DNA of 42,867 nucleotides from an uncultured Actinomycetes bacterium (GTDB lineage: Bacteria > Actinomycetota > Actinomycetes > Nanopelagicales > Nanopelagicaceae). Positions 1 through 9,576 of this stretch are shown here, piece by piece; position 1 is the first letter of the stretch, and each line of letters opens with the position of its first letter. A program made the position numbers and the translations under genes. Location of the stretch: NCBI GenBank assembly GCA_903928745.1, contig CAIYRR010000069.1, forward strand, positions 1 through 42,867, given 5' to 3'. The notes under the pieces were generated by a model, which saw only the letters and a list, made by a program, of their open reading frames with translations, did not search any database and was not told the DNA's origin.

Positions 1-332
1 ATCTCAGAAATAGACTCGCCAATTTTTTGACGTGGATTCAGTGATGAGTATGGATCTTGGAAAACTAATTGGACGACAGATCGACGAGCACGGAAAAGAT
101 TTCGCGCTTTATCAGTCATGGCCTCGTTGGCCCATGAAATTTCACCAGCAGTTGTTCGCTCTAACCCTGAAATAAGACGTGCGAGGGTGGATTTTCCGCA
201 ACCACTTTCGCCAACAATTCCTAAGGTTTGGCCTTTTTCAACTCTAATTGATACTCCATTAAGAGCATTAATAAGGCTTCCGGTTGCTTGAATTTTGTAT
301 TGCTTGCGAACATTTGAAATCTCTAAACTCAT
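1..332 (-). CDS. Oligopeptide/dipeptide ABC transporter ATP-binding protein (OppF/DppF-like), partial, truncated by window edge
   Basis: Reverse-strand translation from ATG at 332: [67 protein letters not shown]...FQDPYSSLNPRQKIGES; Walker A GESGCGKST and OppF-type Q-loop. ATGA overlap with the upstream gene. Confidence 0.9.
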   Translation of the reverse strand, partial: MSLEISNVRKQYKIQATGSLINALNGVSIRVEKGQTLGIVGESGCGKSTLARLISGLERTTAGEISWANEAMTDKARNLFRARRSVVQLVFQDPYSSLNPRQKIGESISE

Positions 333-1297
333 TGCGCACCTCCAACTGGATGGAAGCATGCAACACTTTTTTCCAAAGTTCCAACTAAATGCGGTGCTTG
401 AGATCTACATTCGGGGGTAACAAATCCACATCTTGGCGCGAATGCACATGTGTTGCCCACTAACCAAGGTTTTTCAGGGACTCCAGCAATTGAAGTGAGT
501 CTCTTGCGGGTCTTATCAGTAGTTGTTGGAAGTGATGAGAGCAGGCCAGCGGTATATGGGTGTTGAGGGTTAGAGAAGATTTCTTTAACGCTTCCTGATT
601 CCACAATCCGCCCCGCATACATAACAACCAATCGATCCACAAGGTTGGCAACCACGCCAAGATCGTGAGTAATCCAAAGCATCGACATGTTCCGTTTTTG
701 TCGCTCCTCGGCTACCAAAGCAAGAATCTGTTGCTGGATAGTGACATCCAGTGCAGTCGTTGGCTCATCAGCAATCAAGAGTTTAGGTGAAAGGATCAGA
801 GCCATCGCAATCATGACCCTTTGGCGCATTCCGCCAGAAAATTCATGCGGATAGCTTTCAATCGCGCGATTTACATCGGGAATACCAACTTCTTCTAGCG
901 CTTGACGCACTCGATCCAGGGAGGAGTCATCCAATGTTTCATGAGATTCAATGACTTCTAGAAGTTGTTTACCAATTTTCATCACTGGATTAAGTGCGGT
1001 CATCGGATCCTGGTAGACCATGGAAATATCAAGGCCGCGAAGTTTACGAAGTGACTCAGCATCCAAAGAAAGTAGATCTGTACCATTGAATTTGATCGAT
1101 CCCGCCGAAACTCCCACACCACGAGGCAGAAGCCCTAAGACTGATAAAGCTGAGAGGGTCTTACCGGATCCGCTTTCACCAACAACACCTACTGCTTCAC
1201 CTGCGTGAATTTCAAAATTGACATCGTTGACCAAAATCCGTGGATCTTGAATTGTCGAAATGGAAAGATCTTTGACTGAAAGAAGAGGCTCGTTCAT
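329..1297 (-). CDS. Oligopeptide/dipeptide ABC transporter ATP-binding protein (OppD/DppD-like)
   Basis: 322 aa; Walker A GESGSGKT, signature SGGMRQR, C-terminal oligo_HPY-type Cys-containing region ([16 protein letters not shown]). Confidence 0.93.
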   Translation of the reverse strand: MNEPLLSVKDLSISTIQDPRILVNDVNFEIHAGEAVGVVGESGSGKTLSALSVLGLLPRGVGVSAGSIKFNGTDLLSLDAESLRKLRGLDISMVYQDPMTALNPVMKIGKQLLEVIESHETLDDSSLDRVRQALEEVGIPDVNRAIESYPHEFSGGMRQRVMIAMALILSPKLLIADEPTTALDVTIQQQILALVAEERQKRNMSMLWITHDLGVVANLVDRLVVMYAGRIVESGSVKEIFSNPQHPYTAGLLSSLPTTTDKTRKRLTSIAGVPEKPWLVGNTCAFAPRCGFVTPECRSQAPHLVGTLEKSVACFHPVGGAQ

Positions 1298-2154
1298 GAA
1301 CTTCTCCTTGCAGGATCAAGTGCGTCGCGTAAACCATCGCCCACTAGATTGAGGCCAACAACGACAATGGTGATAAATAATGAAGGGAATACGAGCGTCC
1401 ACCATGCAAATGCAGCGAGAGGTTGCGCATCGGAAACCATTAGACCCAAGGAAGCATTTGGTGGCTGAGTACCGAGGCCTAGAAAACTCAAACCCGATTC
1501 AGTCAAGATCGCCCAGGAAAGTGAAAGTGCAATCTGTACGACAATCGGGGCAAAGACATTTGGCAAAATATGTTTGATGAGAATTCGTGGCGACGAATAA
1601 CCCAAGATTCGAGAAACCTTGATGTAATCCATCTCTTTGACGCTCAAGACAGGACCGCGGGCCACACGTATAAAGATTGGCGTGTAAACAATGGCAATGG
1701 CTAGAGAAGTTTCATACCAAGCATTTCCCAAGCTTGCTACGATTGCCAAAGCCAAAAGGATTGCAGGAAAAGCAAAGAACACGTCACTTACTCGTGTAAT
1801 CACCATGTCAAACCATTTACCGAGGTAGCCGCCCAAGATACCTAGCGTGATTCCTACGATTGCCGCGAGAGATACGGCGGTGATGGATACGGTCAAAGAA
1901 CGACGCATTCCATCTAGTGTCCGAGAGAAAACATCACGACCAAAATCATCCGTGCCAAACCAGAACTTGCTTGATGGAGCATGGAGAAGGCTCTCAATAT
2001 TTTGATCCAATGGGTTATGAGGAAGCCAACCCATTGCAGCGCAAATCGAAACAATGATCATGAAGAGCAACAACACTGCTCCTACTACCCCGCTAGTACT
2101 TTGGAGGTAGTAGTGAACGGCGCCTCTTTGGCTGACTTCTTTTTTCTTGGCCAT
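1294..2154 (-). CDS. Peptide ABC transporter permease (OppC/DppC-like)
   Basis: 286 aa; TM-rich, FGTDDFGRDVFSR and EXLSFLGLG motifs typical of DppC/OppC; 4-nt overlap with the next gene. Confidence 0.92.
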   Translation of the reverse strand: MAKKKEVSQRGAVHYYLQSTSGVVGAVLLLFMIIVSICAAMGWLPHNPLDQNIESLLHAPSSKFWFGTDDFGRDVFSRTLDGMRRSLTVSITAVSLAAIVGITLGILGGYLGKWFDMVITRVSDVFFAFPAILLALAIVASLGNAWYETSLAIAIVYTPIFIRVARGPVLSVKEMDYIKVSRILGYSSPRILIKHILPNVFAPIVVQIALSLSWAILTESGLSFLGLGTQPPNASLGLMVSDAQPLAAFAWWTLVFPSLFITIVVVGLNLVGDGLRDALDPARRSS

Positions 2155-3135
2155 TTATTTAATCCGCGGATCTACTCGTCGATACACCAAGTCGGTCAAT
2201 ATATTGATCGTTACAAACATGATGGCAAAAACCATGACGCTACTTTGTACAGTTGCATATTCGCGTCGTGTGATGGCCTCAAGAACTTGGCGGCCCATTC
2301 CAGGTAGGGCGAAAATCTTCTCAACAATTACTGCACCACCGAGTAAATAGCCAAACTGGATTCCTGTCATCGTGACAATAGGAATCAGAGAATTACGTAG
2401 TACATGTTTGAACTGAACTTTTCGGGAGGGAACACCTTTTCCGAAAGCAGTGCGAACAAAATCTTTATCTACCGTCTCTAAAAGAGCGGACCTTGTCGTG
2501 CGCATTACAGGTGCGGCAACGGCAATTCCTAGCACCAATCCAGGAAACATCATCTGTTGGAAATTCATCCAAGGATCTTTCCAGGGAGGCATATATTCAA
2601 GGCTGTTGGGAAAATAATGAAACTTATTAGCCATGATTGTGACTATCGCTGTACTTAAAACGAACCCAGGGATCGCTAATGCGAGAAGACCAAAAAGTTG
2701 CCCACCGAAATCGCGAAGACTTCCTGGCTTGCGGGCACTAAACATGCCGATTGCGATTCCCATGATTACACCAAGGATGGTTCCGATGAATGCCAGTTCA
2801 ACAGTGACCGGCAGTGCAACTTTGGTGAGGGTGAATACAGAACGCCCTGTTGCAAATGAATACCCAAAATTCCCGCTGAGGAAGCTTCTCATCCAGGAGA
2901 TATATTGCATCACCATGGGTTGGTCGATGCCGTAATAATGACGAAGTTCGGCAATTTGCTGCGGATTTAGAGCGCCAGTTTCAATTCCAAATGCTCCAGT
3001 GATGGTGTTGCCTGGAATTACACGTAGAACTAAGAAAACAAATACTGAAATTCCAAAAAGAGTTGTGATCGCACTTGCTATACGTATAAATGTTGAAGAG
3101 AAAACTAATCGCCGCAGTTTGCTTATGCCCTGCAT
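2155..3135 (-). CDS. Peptide ABC transporter permease (OppB/DppB-like)
   Basis: 326 aa; N-term FLVLRVIPGNT, C-term VIVEKIFALPGMGR motif of DppB/OppB permeases. Confidence 0.92.
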   Translation of the reverse strand: MQGISKLRRLVFSSTFIRIASAITTLFGISVFVFLVLRVIPGNTITGAFGIETGALNPQQIAELRHYYGIDQPMVMQYISWMRSFLSGNFGYSFATGRSVFTLTKVALPVTVELAFIGTILGVIMGIAIGMFSARKPGSLRDFGGQLFGLLALAIPGFVLSTAIVTIMANKFHYFPNSLEYMPPWKDPWMNFQQMMFPGLVLGIAVAAPVMRTTRSALLETVDKDFVRTAFGKGVPSRKVQFKHVLRNSLIPIVTMTGIQFGYLLGGAVIVEKIFALPGMGRQVLEAITRREYATVQSSVMVFAIMFVTINILTDLVYRRVDPRIK

Positions 3136-3186
3136 TGCGATGAGCCTCCTTGGTTTAACGAATAAATATCAGAAAGAAAATGAATA

Positions 3187-3222
3187 GTGGCGGTGCTCAA
3201 GAATTAACCTGAGCACCGCCAC
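3187..3222 (-). terminator. Strong intergenic hairpin between substrate-binding protein and permease genes (attenuator or mRNA-stabilising stem-loop)
   Basis: Perfect 13-bp inverted repeat GTGGCGGTGCTCA/TGAGCACCGCCAC with 10-nt loop, just 3' of the SBP stop codon. Confidence 0.75.
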
Positions 3223-3229
3223 AGTTCAA

Positions 3230-4747
3230 TTAGTTCATATCCACCTTACGAAGTTCAAGAAGTGAACCTGTAGCTAGTGGAACGAAGCCAGTTACGTTCT
3301 TTGCAGTAACGCGATACTCAAGCGGAGCAAAGAGCCATACCCACGCGGCGTTATTCTCGAGTTCTGCTGAGATTGCCTTATAGATGGCGGTGCGTTGTGT
3401 AACGCTGCCTGAAGCCTTGCCCTGTGTGAATAGGGAATCAAGAGTTGCTGATGAATAACCAGCTACCTTGTTCAAGTTACCTGTTGATGTGAAGTAACGG
3501 GTGTACATAGTGTCTGGATCAATCTTTCCGCCGTTGTTTGCAATTGCAGTACCGAAGTCTGCTGCCAACCAACGAGATACGAAAGTTGAATCATCGACAA
3601 CATCAAGTTCCATAGTGATTCCAGCCTTTGCCAACTGTGACTTCAAGCTCTGGCCAATGCCAGCGATTGTTGCCTGTTGGGTTGGTGCAACCATGGTCTT
3701 AAATGTTAAGCCGTTTGGATATCCAGCAGCAGTTAGGTAGGCCTTGGCCTTTACTAGATCAACTTCTGGACATGGACGAGCTTTTGGATCTGACTTGTAT
3801 GCAGGGCTGGTGATTGGTCCGATAACGGATCCATCTCCTGAAGCAGCTGTCTTTACAACTTCTGCACGGCTGATTGCACACTGAACAGCCAAACGCACGT
3901 TGAGATTATTAAATGGTGCTTGGCGAGCGTTGATCTGAAGTGCCATGTATGCAAGACCAGGAGTCTTGTACATGGTCAAGTTAGAACTAACTTGCTTTGC
4001 AACAAGTGGTGAGGTGATAACTGCGAACTGAACTGTTCCTGCATTCAGTGCTGAAAGGATTGATGCTTCAGTTGGGATAACGCGGAATGTAACGGTATCC
4101 AACTTTGGAGCGCCGCCCCAGTATGTTGAATTCTTTGTCAACTTAACTGATTGACCAGCATCCCATGAAACAAACTTGAATGGGCCGGTTCCGTTAACGG
4201 ATCCTGCTTTGCCAACATTTCCAGCAGCAATATCTGTGCTTGAGAGCATGGCCATATTTACGCCATCGAGAGCTGCAAGAATTGGAACGTTAGGCTGGGT
4301 CAAAGTCAAAGTGACGTTGAGTCCAGATGCACTAATTGATTTAATAGTTGCGATGTTCGCACGAGCAGCAGCCTTGTTGGCTGGGTCAAGGATTCGATCC
4401 AATGATGCCTTTACATCTGTTGCATCAAATGCCGAACCGTCTTGGAACTTAACGCCCTTGCGAAGGTGCAAACGCAATTCTGTTCCGGCGGCATTGAAGC
4501 CCCATGATGTTGCAAGACCTGGACGAATCTGAAGCTTTGGACCAACTTCTACAAGTGATCCGTAGACCAATCCGAGTGCGCGAACAGTTGAGAAACTGGT
4601 TGCGCCTTGTGGATCGAGCTTGTCGATATCAAGAGTGATACCAACGACGAGATCCTTGCTTGCTGCCTGGGCAGGTGCCACGAGCACCACGCCTGCAACC
4701 AGTGCGGTGGCAACGCCAACGACTGCGATTTTCTTTCTTAACTTCAC
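3230..4747 (-). CDS. Peptide ABC transporter substrate-binding protein (SBP family 5)
   Basis: 505 aa; signal peptide MKLRKKIAVVGVATALVAGVVLVAPAQA; SBP_bac_5-like body (LHLRKGVKFQDGSAFDATDVKASLDRI, NGTGPFKFVSWDAGQSVKLTKNSTYWGG). Confidence 0.93.
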   Translation of the reverse strand: MKLRKKIAVVGVATALVAGVVLVAPAQAASKDLVVGITLDIDKLDPQGATSFSTVRALGLVYGSLVEVGPKLQIRPGLATSWGFNAAGTELRLHLRKGVKFQDGSAFDATDVKASLDRILDPANKAAARANIATIKSISASGLNVTLTLTQPNVPILAALDGVNMAMLSSTDIAAGNVGKAGSVNGTGPFKFVSWDAGQSVKLTKNSTYWGGAPKLDTVTFRVIPTEASILSALNAGTVQFAVITSPLVAKQVSSNLTMYKTPGLAYMALQINARQAPFNNLNVRLAVQCAISRAEVVKTAASGDGSVIGPITSPAYKSDPKARPCPEVDLVKAKAYLTAAGYPNGLTFKTMVAPTQQATIAGIGQSLKSQLAKAGITMELDVVDDSTFVSRWLAADFGTAIANNGGKIDPDTMYTRYFTSTGNLNKVAGYSSATLDSLFTQGKASGSVTQRTAIYKAISAELENNAAWVWLFAPLEYRVTAKNVTGFVPLATGSLLELRKVDMN

Positions 4748-4889
4748 TTAATTCCCCTTTCAAGGATGGAACCATGGAGGACACAATGCCATGAAAAAAA
4801 ACTTCATCGATTGACATCGACTGTGTAAATCATCGCCTTATTTAGAGCACAGGTCAAGCCGAACATGGTCACAGAGTTGTTATAAAACG

Positions 4890-5816
4890 CTATTCGGTTG
4901 CTAGCGCCTGGCGTACACGATTGGACGCACTATGCAGGCGATCTCGGGCTGCTGATGCATCGAGGCTAAGTAATAACATCAATATTGCAACTTTCACTTC
5001 ATTCCCAGAATCCAAGAGCGCTTTCTTTGCTTCAGATCGTGTAGCCCCCGTGGCTTTTTCGATAATGCGAATAGCGCGATCTTGAAGTTTCTCATTGGTA
5101 ACTTGTAGATCCACCATCAGATTTCCAAATGTCTTCCCTAAACGCACCATTGTGATTGTAGAAATCATATTAAGAACTAATTTCTGAGCCGTCCCAGATT
5201 TCAAACGAGTAGATCCAGCAAGTAATTCTGGTCCCGAATCAACTTCGATTGGGTGGTCAATATCTTTCGACATTTCAGAATTCGGGTTTGAAGTGAGTCC
5301 AATTGTTAGGGCGCCAAGTTTCTTCGCGTAAGCCAGTGCTCCCATGACATAAGGAGTCCGGCCGCTTGCAGCAATTCCTACAACACAATCTTTAGTTGTC
5401 AGATTCGCATGAACCAATTCCTGCTCACCTGCCGCAAAATCATCTTCGGCGCCTTCAACAGCATGCTTAAGTGCGCGATCGCCCCCTGCAATAAATGCAA
5501 TCACCTGCTCTTCTGTCACAGAAAATGTTGGTCCACACTCGGCGGCATCTAAAACGCCCAATCGTCCAGATGTTCCTGCTCCAATATAAATAAGTCGACC
5601 ACCTTGCAACATTCGATCAACAATTGCATCTATCGCACGTTCGATATTCGGCAGGACTAGCGCTACAGCTTTAGGAACTTCGGAATCACTTTCATTCATT
5701 GCTTGCAATAGTTCCGAAACGGACATGACATCAAGCAGGTGAAATTTGGCATCTACTTGTTCGGTGCGCAATTGCCCTAAATGGCCGAGTGATGCGTCTT
5801 CAGTCCCGTTTGTCAT
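4890..5816 (-). CDS. murQ: N-acetylmuramic acid 6-phosphate etherase
   Basis: 308 aa; SIS domain with IYIGAGTSGRLGVLDAAECGPTFSV and GSTRLKSGTAQKLVLNMIST, diagnostic for MurQ. Confidence 0.95.
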   Translation of the reverse strand: MTNGTEDASLGHLGQLRTEQVDAKFHLLDVMSVSELLQAMNESDSEVPKAVALVLPNIERAIDAIVDRMLQGGRLIYIGAGTSGRLGVLDAAECGPTFSVTEEQVIAFIAGGDRALKHAVEGAEDDFAAGEQELVHANLTTKDCVVGIAASGRTPYVMGALAYAKKLGALTIGLTSNPNSEMSKDIDHPIEVDSGPELLAGSTRLKSGTAQKLVLNMISTITMVRLGKTFGNLMVDLQVTNEKLQDRAIRIIEKATGATRSEAKKALLDSGNEVKVAILMLLLSLDASAARDRLHSASNRVRQALATE

Positions 5817-5894
5817 GAATACCTTTCGTAGTAAGAAAAGGATAAGCCTGAAAGTGAGTTTTGGAAACCAGACTAGGGGTTCTAGGCTGAAGTC

Positions 5895-6452
5895 ATGTCG
5901 AGCTACTTACTCGCGGGACTAGTTATATTGATCGCAAATTTACTTCCTGCTTTTGCGCCACCGACCTGGTCAATACTTGTCTATTTTGTATTTCGCGAAC
6001 ATATGAATCCCGCACTCTTGGTGTTAATAGGTGTCGCATGCGCCACTCTTGGACGTGCTGGTCTAGCGATAACCTTCAGGAAAATTGCACCGCGATTACC
6101 TCGTGGTTACGTTGCCAATTTGGAACGTTTAGGCGCGCGTGTTAATACTGACTCGCGTAGCACCTGGGGGCTCCTCCTGCTTTTCTTTGTATCCCCCATT
6201 ACTTCTGCACAATTATTCGAAGCAGCAGGCATCATTAAACAAATCGCATTGAAGCCGCTCCTTGTTGTTTTCGCCATGGGCCGCATCATCAGCTATTCGT
6301 TTTATGTATCGGGTGCTCACGTTTTAAGTTCGACTTCACTTGGCTCATTGATCTCACGCGAAATAACATCACCGCAGGCGATAGCTCTTCAAGTGCTCTT
6401 CATTGTTGGGCTTATAGCCCTCGGAAATGTGAAGTGGAAACAGCGACCTTAA
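5895..6452 (+). CDS. Integral membrane protein, possibly DedA/VTT-like; function unknown
   Basis: 185 aa, about five hydrophobic segments; no motif recognised with certainty. Stop codon overlaps the clpC stop codon (TTAA). Confidence 0.7.
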   Translation: MSSYLLAGLVILIANLLPAFAPPTWSILVYFVFREHMNPALLVLIGVACATLGRAGLAITFRKIAPRLPRGYVANLERLGARVNTDSRSTWGLLLLFFVSPITSAQLFEAAGIIKQIALKPLLVVFAMGRIISYSFYVSGAHVLSSTSLGSLISREITSPQAIALQVLFIVGLIALGNVKWKQRP

Positions 6453-8950
6453 GCAGTCGGCGCTTCCGTCAAATCTCCAGGCGTATCAGGCATGAGTGCC
6501 TTAAGCGAACCCGCAAAAGTAAATTTCGCTTCCGCGCCTTCTCCTTCAACGTCGACAACAATGATTTCTCCTGCTTTGAGTTCTCCGAAGAGAATCTTTT
6601 CAGAGAGCGCATCTTCGATTTCACGTTGAATAGTGCGGCGCAATGGACGCGCACCCATCAATGGGTCGTATCCGCGAGCAGCAAGTAATTCCTTGGCAGC
6701 CGAGGTCAATTCAATTCCCATGTCCTTGGCCTTCAAGCGATCATCAAGATTGGTGATCATGAGATCAACGATCTGAATGATCTCCAACTTGGTGAGCTGG
6801 TGGAAGACGATGATGTCATCGATGCGGTTCAGGAACTCTGGACGGAAATGAGTTTTGAGTTCATCTCCAACCTTTGCTTTCATGCGCTCGTAGTTGCTCA
6901 GCTCATCTTCAGAGTTAGCAAATCCGAGGCCCGCGCCCTTTGAAATATCGCGAGTACCTAAGTTGGTGGTCATGATGATGACGGTGTTCTTGAAGTCAAC
7001 AACGCGACCTTGAGCATCTGTAAGTCGTCCATCTTCAAGCACCTGCAAAAGTGAATTAAAGATATCTGGGTGAGCCTTTTCAATTTCATCGAAAAGGACA
7101 ACAGAGAATGGCTTACGGCGTACTTTCTCCGTCAACTGTCCACCCTCGTCATATCCGACAAACCCTGGAGGCGCACCGAAAAGACGTGATGCGGTGTGGC
7201 GCTCGGAGTATTCAGACATATCCAATTGAATAAGTGAGTCTGAACTTCCAAATAAGAATGCTGCCAAAGTACGCGAAAGTTCTGTTTTTCCAACACCAGA
7301 TGGACCAGCGAAAATGAAAGAACCACCAGGACGCTTTGGATCTTTCAGTCCAGCACGTGTACGACGAATTGCTTGTGAGAGAGCCTTAATCGCTTGATCT
7401 TGGCCGATAACACGACGATGCAATTCATCTTCCATGCGAAGCAGACGTGCGGTTTCTTCTTCAGTTAATTTAAATACAGGAATACCTGTTGCAATAGAAA
7501 GTACTTCGGCAATGAGTTCTTCATCAACCTCGGTGACCATATCCAGGTCGCCGGCTTTCCATGTCTTTTCACGCTCTGATTTTTCAATCATTAAATTCTT
7601 TTCAGTATCGCGAAGTGCCGCAGCCTTCTCGAAATCCTGTCCATCAATGGCGGATTCCTTTTCTTTGCGTACCTTTGCGATTTTGTCATCAAATTCGCGA
7701 AGCTCTGGTGGCGCCGTCATGCGACGAATGCGCAGACGCGATCCTGCTTCATCAATGAGGTCAATCGCCTTATCTGGCAAGAAGCGATCTGAAACATATC
7801 GATCTGCCAACGTTGCGGCGGATACGAGTGCTGCATCGGAGATTGAAACACGGTGGTGGGTTTCGTAGCGATCACGAAGACCTTTGAGAATCTCAATTGT
7901 CTGCTCTAGAGATGGTTCAGCAACCTGAATAGGTTGGAAACGACGCTCAAGCGCGGCATCTTTTTCAAGGTGCTTGCGATACTCATCCAAAGTTGTTGCG
8001 CCAATTGTTTGGAGTTCGCCACGTGCGAGCATTGGCTTCAAAATACTTGCAGCATCAATTGCACCTTCTGCTGCGCCCGCACCAACAAGAGTGTGAATCT
8101 CATCGATGAACAAAATAATGTCTCCGCGGGTGCGAATTTCTTTCAGTACTTTCTTCAGACGTTCTTCGAAATCTCCGCGGTAACGGCTTCCAGCAACTAG
8201 TGCTCCAAGATCCAGGGAATACAGTTGCTTGTCTTTCAATGTTTCTGGAACATCTCCACGAACGATTGCTTGAGCAAGTCCCTCAACAACAGCAGTTTTA
8301 CCAACGCCCGGCTCACCAATAAGTACTGGGTTATTTTTTGTGCGGCGAGATAAAACCTGCATTACGCGTTCGATTTCTTTTTCGCGACCAATAACTGGAT
8401 CGAGTTTTCCCTCGCGAGCAGCTTGCGTGAGGTTGCGCCCAAATTGATCAAGAATTAGTGAAGTCGAAGGAGTTCCTTCAGCCGGTCCGCCTGTTGTGAC
8501 GGTCTCTTTACCTTGATAACCAGAAAGAAGTTGAATCACTTGCTGGCGAACGCGCGCAAGATCGGCCCCTAACTTCATCAAAACTTGAGCAGCAACGCCT
8601 TCGCCTTCGCGAATAAGTCCAAGCAAAATATGTTCAGTACCGATGTAGTTGTGTCCCAACTGCAATGCTTCGCGAAGTGAAAGCTCGAGAACTTTCTTCG
8701 CGCGCGGAGTAAAAGGAATGTGCCCACTTGGTGCTTGTTGACCCTGTCCGATGATTTCCTCGACCTGCGAGCGCACCGCTTCAAGAGAGATGCTCAGGGA
8801 TTCGAGCGCTTTGGCAGCAACGCCTTCGCCTTCATGGATAAGACCCAGAAGGATGTGCTCAGTACCGATGTAATTGTGGTTGAGCATGCGTGCTTCTTCT
8901 TGAGCCAAAACAACAACACGTCGGGCTCGGTCTGTAAAGCGCTCAAACAT
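6449..8950 (-). CDS. clpC: ATP-dependent Clp protease ATP-binding subunit ClpC
   Basis: 833 aa; two Clp_N repeats ([13 protein letters not shown] x2), two AAA+ Walker A motifs ([17 protein letters not shown]), UVR-type middle region. Confidence 0.97.
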   Translation of the reverse strand: MFERFTDRARRVVVLAQEEARMLNHNYIGTEHILLGLIHEGEGVAAKALESLSISLEAVRSQVEEIIGQGQQAPSGHIPFTPRAKKVLELSLREALQLGHNYIGTEHILLGLIREGEGVAAQVLMKLGADLARVRQQVIQLLSGYQGKETVTTGGPAEGTPSTSLILDQFGRNLTQAAREGKLDPVIGREKEIERVMQVLSRRTKNNPVLIGEPGVGKTAVVEGLAQAIVRGDVPETLKDKQLYSLDLGALVAGSRYRGDFEERLKKVLKEIRTRGDIILFIDEIHTLVGAGAAEGAIDAASILKPMLARGELQTIGATTLDEYRKHLEKDAALERRFQPIQVAEPSLEQTIEILKGLRDRYETHHRVSISDAALVSAATLADRYVSDRFLPDKAIDLIDEAGSRLRIRRMTAPPELREFDDKIAKVRKEKESAIDGQDFEKAAALRDTEKNLMIEKSEREKTWKAGDLDMVTEVDEELIAEVLSIATGIPVFKLTEEETARLLRMEDELHRRVIGQDQAIKALSQAIRRTRAGLKDPKRPGGSFIFAGPSGVGKTELSRTLAAFLFGSSDSLIQLDMSEYSERHTASRLFGAPPGFVGYDEGGQLTEKVRRKPFSVVLFDEIEKAHPDIFNSLLQVLEDGRLTDAQGRVVDFKNTVIIMTTNLGTRDISKGAGLGFANSEDELSNYERMKAKVGDELKTHFRPEFLNRIDDIIVFHQLTKLEIIQIVDLMITNLDDRLKAKDMGIELTSAAKELLAARGYDPLMGARPLRRTIQREIEDALSEKILFGELKAGEIIVVDVEGEGAEAKFTFAGSLKALMPDTPGDLTEAPTA

Positions 8951-8996
8951 CAGGACTCCTTCTTGAAAACTGGCTAGTCGCTAAGCCTAATGCCAC

Positions 8997-9011
8997 GCAG
9001 GGTAGCCCTGC
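8997..9011. promoter_or_regulatory. Short perfect palindrome/hairpin in the argA-clpC intergenic region
   Basis: GCAGGG-TAG-CCCTGC; 46 nt upstream of the clpC start on the minus strand. Confidence 0.4.
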
Positions 9012-9079
9012 GAGGCGAGCTTGTTCGTCACCTTTACAACCCTAGATATGGGCGATTTATGCCCGAGTCAACGGTAGAT

Positions 9080-9574
9080 CTAGAGATATTTGAGCATGCG
9101 GGTATTACCCAGAGTATTGGGCTTGACGCTCTCAAGATCCAGGAATTCGGCGATACCAGTGTCATAGGAATGCAGAAGTTGCTTATACACCTCAGGCTCG
9201 ACGGGGGTTCCCTCGATTTCTTCAAAGCCATGGCGCCCGAAAAATTGCGTTTCGAATGTGAGACAAAAAATACGTGAGACGCCGATATCTCGTGCACGTT
9301 TGATGATTGCCTCTAGAAGCAGGTGACCTACGCCTTTTCCACGCAAATGTTCTGCGACACCAACGGTACGAACTTCAGCCAAGTCTTCCCAAAGAACGTG
9401 AAGAGCTCCGCATCCAACAACTTCACCATCTTCTATTGCCACAGTAAATTCTTGGACGCTTTCATACAAAGTAACGGTCTCTTTTGAAAGTAAACGACGA
9501 GCCGGAGCATAGGTATCAATAATCTTACGAATACCTTTAATGTCAGTGGATTTTGCTGGACGAATTTCTATCAT
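9080..9574 (-). CDS. argA: GNAT-family amino-acid N-acetyltransferase (actinobacterial short ArgA-like)
   Basis: 164 aa GNAT fold; GCGALHVLWEDLAEVRTVGVAEHLRGKGVGHLLLEAIIKRA, resembling the single-domain actinobacterial N-acetylglutamate synthase type. Confidence 0.75.
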   Translation of the reverse strand: MIEIRPAKSTDIKGIRKIIDTYAPARRLLSKETVTLYESVQEFTVAIEDGEVVGCGALHVLWEDLAEVRTVGVAEHLRGKGVGHLLLEAIIKRARDIGVSRIFCLTFETQFFGRHGFEEIEGTPVEPEVYKQLLHSYDTGIAEFLDLESVKPNTLGNTRMLKYL

Positions 9575-9576
9575 TG

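Noticed and set aside
1981-2307. 108-aa plus-strand ORF across the OppC/OppB junction
   Set aside because: Antisense to well-supported permease genes, no RBS or recognisable motif.
4748-4889. Possible tRNA or small RNA between murQ and the SBP gene
   Set aside because: No cloverleaf or conserved T-loop (GGTTCRA) found; looks like a promoter/leader region.
7434-7868. 144-aa plus-strand ORF antisense to clpC
   Set aside because: Lies entirely within the strongly supported clpC reading frame; Ser/Arg-rich composition is typical of a shadow ORF.
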